DNA of 64,000 nt. It comes from Wurfbainia villosa. Taxonomy: Eukaryota > Streptophyta > Magnoliopsida > Zingiberales > Zingiberaceae. Numbering within the stretch: the stretch's first letter is position 1; every line of letters begins with the position of its first letter. The stretch lies in contig CM045998.1 in the NCBI GenBank assembly GCA_025175895.1, forward strand, positions 16,787,153-16,851,152, in the 5' to 3' direction. The notes beneath the pieces were generated by a model, which saw only the letters and a program-made list of their open reading frames with translations, ran no database searches and was not told the DNA's origin. The position numbers were made by a program, and so were the translations under genes. Shown one piece after another: positions 56,410 through 64,000 of this stretch.

Positions 56410-57316
56410 ATGATTGTGATTAGTATACATATATAGATGCAGTCTATATATATATGCTTATTGTGATGCTGCATTTGTATGTACTATGCTTGTTGCATTT
56501 GTTTGTACATATTCATACATGATATTGCATTTTCTGTATGGTAGTAGGCCGGTACTTGTATACTTGTTGGTTATTCACTGTGATACCCTTGACCTATATC
56601 AGGATGTAGTGTGAGTTAGTATTATTCTTTATACCTTATGTTGTGGATATATGCCCAGGTTGGATGAGGATAGAGTAGCTGACTGTCAGGTATGTCAGCA
56701 TCGTTTGTTGTTCAGTTTACTTAGTGTATGCATGCATGTATACTTGTTATGCTGATGTATACCTGTTCTACGAGTAGATTAAACTGTTGAATGACATGTA
56801 ATATTGATACATATATTTACATGTTGTATCTTATTACCTACTGAGTTTTACTCACCACCACAGACCCTAGGTTTTTCTGTCGCCCAGGTAACAGGTAGAA
56901 GTCTTCGTGATGACTTGGAGCTGCACCGACAATCCATCCCATCTCCATTTTCTGAGTCTCCTGGGGAATCCGTTTTTGTCTTGGATTTTGTTTATGTTAT
57001 GGAATTTGCTTTATGTCATAGACTTTGGTTTATGTATGGACTTGGTCTTCATATAGTGGACTTGTTTTGTGTCGATGTTTTATTTACGGTTTAGTATTGT
57101 GTACTTGTCAGGTGGTGTACACCTGTGTGTTTTGGTTTGGATGTCAGTATATATGTTGTTTATGTTTCCACTGTATTTGATATATTTATATCTGCTTATT
57201 ATGTTGTTGTTGTGGGCCTACGGGCCTTGTATTAACCCAAAATATTGCCACGTACAAGGGAGATGCCGTCCGTTTGATTTTCGGCACGACATACTCTCGG
57301 GGCGTGACAACTTTAT

Positions 57317-57328
57317 TGGTATTAGAGC
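57317..57328 (+). other. Primer-binding site of G2
   Basis: TGGTATTAGAGC differs from the initiator tRNA-Met complement by one C-to-T change and lies seven bases after the LTR, as in G1. Confidence 0.85.
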
Positions 57329-57534
57329 CGAAGGTTCTGTGATATCATACAATGATTTTGTTTTTAAGTCTTGGATTCTCGAGAGTCAATATATTTTTTT
57401 TTCGGATTTGGTTTTGTGAGATGGGATTGACAGCAACATAAGCTCTAGGCAGCACGAAGTAAGTATTCCTGATAACTTATACTTTAGTTGGATACTTATC
57501 TAGACTTGTTCAATAGGTGTATACTGTCAGAGTT

Positions 57535-58410
57535 ATGGCACCTGTGCAGACTCGTGGTCGAGGTCATCCATCCAGGCGAGCAGCTAGAGTGGTGGGACAA
57601 GATACGGTTACGACTGAGCCAGCTACTCAAGCACATCCTCAGTAATCCCCTATTGATGGGACAGAGCCTCAGAATTTGGATATACCACCGACTAGGTCAG
57701 CACCTACGGATTCCAGTTGGCTCAATGATAAAGCACGGATACTCGTATTAGCACGTTCGGCCAAGGACAAATTTACCTTATTCCGAGGGGAGTCTGATCC
57801 ATGGATCGCACGTGCATGGCTGGAGAATTTGGAGGACACATTCGAGTACATGGACTGTACGGACGATGAGAAGGTGAGCCTTGCTGCGTATCACCTTAGA
57901 GACCAGGGTGTTACTTGGTGGAAAATGAAGAAGACTCTACTCGAGGAGCGAGGGATTTCTTGGGTCGTCTTTCGAGATGCTTTCTGGAGACAATACTTTT
58001 CTTCCACGTTTGCTATGGCACGTCGTCAGGAATTCCTGAGTCTGAAGCAAGGTGATCATTCCGTCATGGAGTACAACGCAGAGTTTACTAGACTATCAGA
58101 GTTCTGCTCTCATATGGTAGCACATGATGCAGATCGAATATACCAGTTCACACAGGGCCTAGCAGCTTATATTTGAGTGAGGATGTCATGATCTTCTATT
58201 GCCTCTTACAGGGAGGCATTGGACCGAGCCATTTGTATTGAAATGACGTCCCAACAAATCTCCAAGGAAAAAGATATAGAGAAGCAGATGTCCCAGAGTA
58301 AGCAGCAGAAGCAAAATTCAGGGAATCAGACTCAGAAGAAGCAGGAGCAGAAGGGCAATACTCGAGGTACTACTGAGGGATCAGTCATACGGGTATGGTT
58401 TCAGTTTATT
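57535..58410 (+). pseudogene. G2 gag pseudogene, zinc knuckle deleted
   Basis: The ATG at 57535 begins MAPVQTRGRGH. There is an in-frame TAA near 57643. The retrotransposon gag domain follows (WIARAWLENLEDTFEYM, YHLRDQGVTWW, FRDAFWRQYF, RRQEFLSLKQGDHSVMEY). Two TGA stops sit near 58174 and 58190 where Trp would be usual. A Gln/Lys-rich tail (58219-58375) then runs straight into protease-like sequence; the CCHC knuckle expected between them is absent, so an internal deletion is likely. Confidence 0.85.
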
Positions 58411-59418
58411 CTATATACGCTGATACTTTGATTGATATCGGTAGTTCTCATTCATTCATATCTAGAATATTTCTGGGTAGAGTCGGAAGGATCCCAATGG
58501 TTCATTCTTGTGGGTTAGCAGTATCCTTGCCGTTAGAAGAGGTGCTGACTAGCCACCAAGAAATCAAAGGTTGCCCATTAGATTTTGATGGGCATATCCT
58601 TACAGTAGACCTCCAGGTGTTGGAAATGGTAGAGTTCGATATTATTCTCGTTATGGACTAGTTGGCCGCTTATTATGCTACAGTGGATTGTAGAGCAAGG
58701 GTGGTGACATTTCGACCACCGGATCAACCAACTTGGGAATTTGTTGGTACTAGAGATGATGGATTATCTATTATATCGACTTTACAGGCTCAAAAGCTAT
58801 TAGCCCAGGGTTGTCAGGGTTATTTATTATCTCTAGTCAAAGTTGAGAACGAAGGACTACCACCCCTCTCTGATGTGCGAGTAGTCCGAGAGTATCAAGA
58901 TGTATTTCCAGATGAATTTACAGGCTTGCCACCTCCTAGGCAAATTGAATTTGTGATAGAGGTGATCCCAGGAACCGCGCCTATATCGAAACCTCCTTAT
59001 CGGATGGTGCCAAAAGTGTTGAATGAACTTAAAGTTCAACTGCAGGAGTTGCTGGATAATGGATTCATTTGCCCCAGTGTATCACCATGGGGAGCTCTGG
59101 TACTCTTTGTCAAAAAGAAGGATGGATCGTTGTGGTTATGTATTGATTATCGGCAACTGAATGCAGTCACAATTAAGAACAAATATCCACTGTCGAGGAT
59201 AGAAGATTTGTTCGATCAGCTTAAGGATACATGTGTGTATTCTAAAATTGATCTGCGCTCAGGATATCATCAGCTTCGGATAAGAGATGAGGATGTTCAG
59301 AAAACAGCTTTCCGCACCCGTTATGGGCATTACGAGTTTCTGGTGATGTCGCTCGGTCTCACAAATGCCCCAGCTACATTTATGGACTTAATGAACCGGG
59401 TATTCCTAAGGTATATAG
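58411..59418 (+). pseudogene. G2 protease and reverse transcriptase, truncated
   Basis: Protease: TLIDIGSSHSFIS near 58425-58470, where the active-site Asp-Thr/Ser-Gly has become Asp-Ile-Gly, so activity is unlikely. A TAG at 58659-58661 replaces the Trp usual in the MDWL motif. RT: GLPPPRQIEFVIEV, WGALVLFVKKKDGS, CIDYRQLNAVTIKNKYPLSR, VYSKIDLRSGYHQLRI and the TNAPATFMDLMNRVF segment are well kept. The frame ends at the A4 insertion before the catalytic YVDD box. Confidence 0.9.
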
Positions 59419-60870
59419 TGTTGGTGCAATCGGCCCAGGTCACGATTGATCAGACTCGAGTTAGACTCGAGTGATGTTTTGATGTTTGACATAGTATGCT
59501 TGACATTGATGTTTGACATTGATGTCGGTTAATGTTTTGGGGAGATTGTTTATACAATCGACCCAGGTTATAATTGACCAGACTCGAGTTTGACTCGAGG
59601 GAGTCTTTGATGATTGACTAGGGATTGACCATGTGATTATGGGAAAGTCCAAGCATGGGTCTTGACAAGGGAAAGTCCAAGTCTTGAGTACTTGGCACAA
59701 GGAAAGTCCAAGCATGGGTCTTGGCATGGAAAGTCCAACATGGGTTGGCAAGGGAAAGTCCAAGCATGGGTCTTGGCATGGAAAGTCCAACATGGATTTG
59801 ACATTGGCGGTGTAAAGTACAAGCGGAGTCTTGGCGGCGTAAGTCCAATGTGCCTTGGCGGTGTATACACCGTTATCACGACATAGCCGATGGAAGCACT
59901 TGAAGGCTAGCACAATAGATGAACAAGTCATGGATGACTTGGAGGGATCCGAGAGGCGTAAGGCTAATGGAGGTGGCTAGAAGTTTTAGGTCTAGGCTAA
60001 GTGTGGTCTAGCAAGTATGGGGGAATCATACTTGGGTTAAAACCTCATTTTTGAGATTGGCAGTCGACTGGCATTATGGTCGGTTCGACTGCCGTGAGTC
60101 GACTTAAGTTCGACTGTCGTTTAAGAGCTGAAATTGCTCTGGTAGTCGACTGCTCATTGGAGCAATGACCGATCGGTGATGGCGATGTGATCGATGATCG
60201 ACGGCAATGATCGCCAGGATGGATCGCGCCAATGTTGGCAGTCGACTGGTGAGAGTACCGTTGGAACTTGTCCAACGTGGATTGAGCCATTGCCTCACAG
60301 CTATAGTGTTGGCAGTCGACTGGTGACTTATGGCAGTTGACTGCCATGCGGAAATCCAGCCCGATGGAGGATAAAAACAGTCGTTCGTGGAAGGCTCAAA
60401 ACGAGGTTTTCTTGGGCGATTTGAGGGGGAATTGTTGGTGCTCTTCTAGTCCTTCAAGGCTAGTCCAAGGCAACCAAAGATCAAGCAACCAAAGTGCTCT
60501 AGTAAAGTAGTTTCCTTTACTTACATTGTATTTCATTATTGTATATTGCTTGTATTCATCTCTTATTGTTGTAAGAGTAGTTTGTACGAGGTTTCTCCGC
60601 CTCCGGATTGTTCCGAGAAGGAGTGTTTATTAGTGGTGTGTGATTGACATCGCTAGGGCTCGTTTGAGCCCGACCCGTGGAGTAGGAACCGTGCGGTTCC
60701 GAACCACGTTACATACTCGTGTTCGTGTGTGATTGTCTATTTCTTTATTGTCATTATTATCTATATTTCGCTGCGCTAACGAAATTTGTAGAGACGACAC
60801 GCGAACGATTTCCATCAAGCTTAGCACGACGCTATTCACCCCCCCTCTAGCGGGCGCACAGGTCCTAACA
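59419..60870 (+). repeat. A4 5' LTR
   Basis: TGTTGGTGCAATCGGCC...GGTCCTAACA, 1452 bp. The LTR start is partly duplicated: GGGGAGATTGTTTATACAATCGACCC near 59540-59570 looks like a polypurine tract plus a second LTR start. The hairpin-unit array lies at 59640-59860, GTCGAC motifs at 60060-60345, a GATCG-rich patch at 60160-60235, and the end block CGACGCTATTCACCCCCCCT near 60828. Confidence 0.9.
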
Positions 60871-60872
60871 AG

Positions 60873-60884
60873 TGGTATCAGAGC
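60873..60884 (+). other. Primer-binding site of A4
   Basis: TGGTATCAGAGC, two bases after the LTR, is a full match to the initiator tRNA-Met complement; the gag ATG is 60 bp downstream. Confidence 0.93.
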
Positions 60885-60944
60885 CCGGGGCTCTTCTACG
60901 GACTAATCGCCAGGAGCTAAAGCAAAGAAGCTAGAGGGAAGACG

Positions 60945-62741
60945 ATGGATCTTCAAGAAAGATGGGGCGATGACATAGCGACTCCACCCGCCTTTGACCG
61001 CGAAGATTTCGCATATTGGAAAGGTAGGATGGAATATTTTCTAATGTCGAATATAGAAAATTGGTTTGCCATGATTATAGGTTTTGATGCTCCGAGAGGA
61101 GAGAACGGCGAAATCCTCAAAAAGAAGCGATGGACCGAGGAGCAACGGGAAAAATTCAAGACAACCGTTAAGGTAACAAAAATGTTGGTTAATTTGATAC
61201 CTAACGACATTTTGTCTAGATTAGAAAGCTATAGGGATGCTAAAGAGTTGTGGAACAAGTTGGTCAAGTTCTACGACAATCCCGAATCGGTCCAAGAAGA
61301 TTTGGAAGAGGAGGAGATCGAAGAGGAAGCTTCATCATCCTCACAAGAAAGTGAGGAGTCAACTTCCGGATCGGAGAAGGAAGTAGAAGAGGTGGAAGAA
61401 GCATTCACTTCTATGATTGAGGGGGAAAGACCATCCACACCGGAGCCGGAACAAAATAAAGAAGAAGCCTCAACCTCCGAAGAGGAAGAAGTGGTGGGAG
61501 AGGTAGAATTAGAAGAAACTTCAACCTCTAGGATTGAGGGAGAGGGGATTAGAACATCTACACCGGAACAACCCCAAGAAGAAGCTTCGACATCTGGTCA
61601 AGATGAAGAAGTTCAAAATCCGATTCCGGCACCTACAACCACCCAAGGTAACTCAAGCATTTGTGTTAATAATAAAATGTATATAATATCTTTTGAATGT
61701 AGGGAAACCGGGCACTACAAAAGCAAGTGCCCAAAGAAGATTAGGAAAGCTCCACCAGCACCAAAAGTCAAGGATGTCGGTTCCCCAACACCTAAAGGCA
61801 AGGAGCATATCATATGCTTCAAGTGCAATTCAAAAGGATATTATAGGAATCAATGTCCTAGGGGGAGAAAAAAGACCCAAGAAGGAGCATCACAAGTAGG
61901 GGGAGCTACTAAGGCAAACCCTAAGGTATATCATTTCAATAATGCACATTCTTCTAGGTTTAATGCTAAAAAGCATGCTTTTAATTCTCTTGCAATTCAT
62001 CATGAAAAGAATGTTAGGAACAATAAATATTATTGTTTAGGAGCTAAGAGCGTCCATTTTGAAACTAAGGAGAAATTTGGGGCTAATGTCCCTAAAAATA
62101 TTTTACCTAGGGAATCTATCAAGAAAATAGGAGAACACCTAGGTCTTAATCCTAAATGGACTAGGCATATGCCTAGAGGAAATGGAAATGCCCAAGGACC
62201 AAATGAGAAATCAAAAATTGGGAAATTAGAGTTGGAAAACCAAGCTTTGAGGTCAAGGCTTAAGAAACTAGAAAAGACCCTTAGGAATATACAAAATCAA
62301 GTTCAAGGGTCTAGTGGTCTAAGTCAAGGGTCCAAAAGTCAAAGTCAACACCTAGGACCTAAGAGTCAAAAGTCAACCAAGGACAAGCAAGGTTTGGGTC
62401 ACAAACCTAAGCCTAAGGTGGCTTATCATAGTGTTCCATTTGATTATGGAACACAAACTAGGTCTAGGAAGACCAAGGTCAATAGGAAAGTCATTCCTAG
62501 AGTTGACCAAGGTGTGTGCATGGTGGCTAGGGTTTCAAGGAAACCTAGGGAAGCCACTAAGAAGGTTGCAAGGGGAGTTACCCCTAGAGTCAACCTAGGT
62601 AAGACCAAAATGACCAAGGCTACCAAGCCTAGGAGGGTCATTAGGAAGGTATCTAGGGAGGTCATCCCTAAGGAATACCTAATTAACCCAATGAGCTCAA
62701 ATAGGTTTTGGGTTCCTAAGGGCATGATTGACTCACTCTAG
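60945..62741 (+). CDS. A4 gag protein, 598 aa, open
   Basis: Uninterrupted from the first ATG after the primer-binding site. An N-terminal domain (about 1-110, with PPAFDRED and KKKRWTEEQ) is shared with A1 and A3. An acidic Ser/Glu-rich region follows (about 115-240). Two zinc-knuckle-like motifs follow: at about 249-262 the first Cys is Ser (SFECRETGHYKSKC), and at about 291-304 the His is Tyr (CFKCNSKGYYRNQC), so neither is canonical. A coiled-coil-like stretch lies near 420-450 and an Arg/Lys-rich C terminus ends at FWVPKGMIDSL. The presumed role is particle formation and RNA binding. No pol follows in the visible 1.26 kb. Confidence 0.88.
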   Translation: MDLQERWGDDIATPPAFDREDFAYWKGRMEYFLMSNIENWFAMIIGFDAPRGENGEILKKKRWTEEQREKFKTTVKVTKMLVNLIPNDILSRLESYRDAKELWNKLVKFYDNPESVQEDLEEEEIEEEASSSSQESEESTSGSEKEVEEVEEAFTSMIEGERPSTPEPEQNKEEASTSEEEEVVGEVELEETSTSRIEGEGIRTSTPEQPQEEASTSGQDEEVQNPIPAPTTTQGNSSICVNNKMYIISFECRETGHYKSKCPKKIRKAPPAPKVKDVGSPTPKGKEHIICFKCNSKGYYRNQCPRGRKKTQEGASQVGGATKANPKVYHFNNAHSSRFNAKKHAFNSLAIHHEKNVRNNKYYCLGAKSVHFETKEKFGANVPKNILPRESIKKIGEHLGLNPKWTRHMPRGNGNAQGPNEKSKIGKLELENQALRSRLKKLEKTLRNIQNQVQGSSGLSQGSKSQSQHLGPKSQKSTKDKQGLGHKPKPKVAYHSVPFDYGTQTRSRKTKVNRKVIPRVDQGVCMVARVSRKPREATKKVARGVTPRVNLGKTKMTKATKPRRVIRKVSREVIPKEYLINPMSSNRFWVPKGMIDSL

Positions 62742-64000
62742 ATGGGTTAAGTCGTGTCAACCTTGATTGGATTGGTAGTTAACTTAACTATAGCAAAGTT
62801 GACATTTTAGGTCATTTCCAAGGTTATGGATGTCTTGGAAATAGATTTGATTATAAATCCTAAAGGTTTTTAGGATGTGCCAATATTGAGTTTGATAAAT
62901 CAATCAAATTGACACAACTTAGGGTTTAGAGTCATAGTGTGTCATTTTGGGTTTTTGGCACACTTGGGAGATCAATGGGAATATGACAACAATATACTTA
63001 ATTATCTCAAAAGGAAATTAATATTATAATTTAGGTATTATTATACCTATACTTTTTATTTGTTATGCCTTGATTTGCCATGTTATGACATCATACTTAT
63101 CTTTAATCTTTTATATGTCATGATCATGCTAAGGGTTAGGATAAATGTCATGCGCTTTATTTTTATATCATATGCCATGACATCATGATCATTGGCCATG
63201 ATTTATTTTTGCTATTATTATGTCATGATCATTTCATTCATTTAATTGATTAAAATTGATTTAAGGACAATGGCATGACTTGGAGTCCCATTTATAAGGG
63301 AATCAAGTAGAGTTGCCTTAGAAAAATGCATGAACCCCTAGTTTAGGGAGAACAAAACCCACATCTCACATTACATTGACATGTATGTGTATTTTATACA
63401 CCCTAGATACATGTGAGATGCTAGGATATGAGTTGAGTTCAATGTGCGTAGTTTTTGCATCTAGATGAACTAAAACTCATATAATTTCAATGGTGGATCA
63501 TTGGGAAAGCATGTGTACAAGTCATGTACATAGAGCCCAAGAAATATGATCCAAAATAAGGTTTTGAAAACGGTTTTAAAATCATTTTGAAAAACCTTGG
63601 TGAAGTCTATCTTTTGATAGCAATCATCATTGATAGAGTTGATACAAGATAGGGCCAAAACATTAGAAATTTCAATGGTTTTGAGTTTTGTATCAAACTC
63701 ACTATTTTATGGGTAAAATATTTTTCAAATATTTCTCACCCATTGTGTTGACTATAAGTAATATACGTATCAAATTTCGTGATTTTTCAAAATACGTAGA
63801 ATTACTTATGCTTTTTCAAATCTCAATTCTGATAGCTGAAATTCAGAAATTTCAGCTATTATCGATCAGCCTAAGTGGCGGTCGGTGATCTTGTTAAGTC
63901 ATTTGCTAGGTCTGATTTCGGGTTAACAAGGTTTGTTTGTCTCAATTTCAGCCATTGTAAAGGTCCCTAACCACTCCTAACCCTAGGATATGTTTTAGGA
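62742..64000 (+). other. A4 spacer, non-coding, runs off the window
   Basis: Homologous to the A1 and A3 spacers block by block (GGATGTGCCAATATT, TTTTTGGCACACTTGGG, CATGACATCATGATCATTGG, TCTATCTTTTGATAG). At 63855-63885 the positions of the A3 GTCGAC motifs carry ATCGATCAG and CGGTCGGTG instead. No reading frame of interest. Confidence 0.75.

Larger units (their letters stand above)
53788..57309 (+). repeat. G2 5' LTR
   Basis: TGTAAAATACCACAAAA...CGGGGCGTGACA, 3522 bp. Conserved blocks with G1 include the GTGGGTAATTCCTACC region (55360), the GGTAGTTGGATTTGCGTG region (56060), and TTTTTCTGTCGCCCAGGTAA near 56870. It contains a 13-G run (55097-55109), a short minisatellite and a TA repeat. Open frames in 53904-54801 are not shared with G1 and are not called. 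Confidence 0.92.
53788..59418 (+). mobile_element. Ty3/gypsy retrotransposon G2, 5' part
   Basis: 5' LTR of 3.5 kb, primer-binding site, gag, protease and RT in gypsy order. It is related to G1 by LTR ends (TGTAAAATACC...GGGCGTGACA), minisatellite unit and gag start. It is cut inside RT at 59418 by A4, and the remainder lies beyond the window. CCGTA (53783-53787) precedes the LTR; its duplicate cannot be checked. The coding part is better preserved than that of G1 but has stops and a deletion. Confidence 0.9.
59419..64000 (+). mobile_element. Family-A gag-only retrotransposon A4, 5' part
   Basis: 5' LTR, primer-binding site, intact gag and spacer; the 3' LTR would lie beyond 64000. It inserted into the G2 RT; TATAG (59414-59418) is the expected left target duplication. 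It shares gag and LTR design with A1 and A3 and is closest in LTR sequence to A0. Confidence 0.9.

Noticed and set aside
1..64000. Host protein-coding gene, rRNA gene or centromeric satellite
   Set aside because: All long coherent coding signals belong to gag, pol or transposase relics. No exon-intron structure, rRNA sequence or long regular satellite was seen.

Overview
This window is plant nuclear DNA made almost entirely of nested LTR retrotransposons, with a few DNA-transposon relics. No single-copy host gene, tRNA or rRNA gene was recognised. The primer-binding sites complementary to initiator tRNA-Met, the Ty1/copia and Ty3/gypsy gag-pol remnants, the very long gypsy LTRs, a TAA-flanked MITE and a BED-type hAT transposase relic point to a large, transposon-rich angiosperm genome. 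A monocot is possible but not shown.

Layout. (1) 1-~6340: 3' part of a decayed Ty1/copia element (gag, protease, integrase, RT, RNase H, 3' LTR); a reverse LTR fragment of 'family A' (A0, 3102-4249) replaces part of its RT/RNase H. (2) ~6541-23805: A1, a family-A gag-only element without a recognisable 5' LTR. Its gag is split by G1 (6851-19017), a complete Ty3/gypsy element with 3.8-kb LTRs and the 5-bp target duplication ATAAG. (3) 23806-28366: reverse-strand debris, namely a family-A LTR inside a degraded Ty3/gypsy element (G3). (4) 28367-33742: C1, a complete 'family C' gag-only element (duplication AAAAG) inserted in the G3 LTR. (5) 33748-39147: a Tourist-like MITE, a hAT transposase pseudogene, and a second MITE-like element carrying an 880-bp CGATCG-rich block. 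(6) 39153-51152: A3, a complete family-A element (duplication GGACA) whose gag is split by C2 (42113-47635, reverse, duplication CCAAG); C2 keeps an open 508-codon gag. (7) 51158-53787: AT-rich DNA without recognised genes. (8) 53788-59418: G2, a Ty3/gypsy element related to G1, cut inside RT by A4 (59419 to the window end), which keeps an open 598-codon gag.

How the parts relate. Families A and C carry LTRs, a Met primer-binding site, gag and a polypurine tract but no pol. They fit the described class of gag-only terminal-repeat retrotransposons (TR-GAG-like), which would need reverse transcriptase and integrase supplied in trans.

The most unusual signals are non-coding. First, families A and C and the copia element carry an inverted repeat that brackets the polypurine tract/3' LTR junction, with arms that change together between copies. 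Second, family A and C LTRs and spacers are studded with the palindrome CAGTCGACTG. At several homologous sites this motif alone is swapped for GATCG-type sequence while the bases between motifs are unchanged, and the 880-bp CGATCG-rich block has the same vocabulary. The second signal could be biology or a consensus artefact and deserves the first check.
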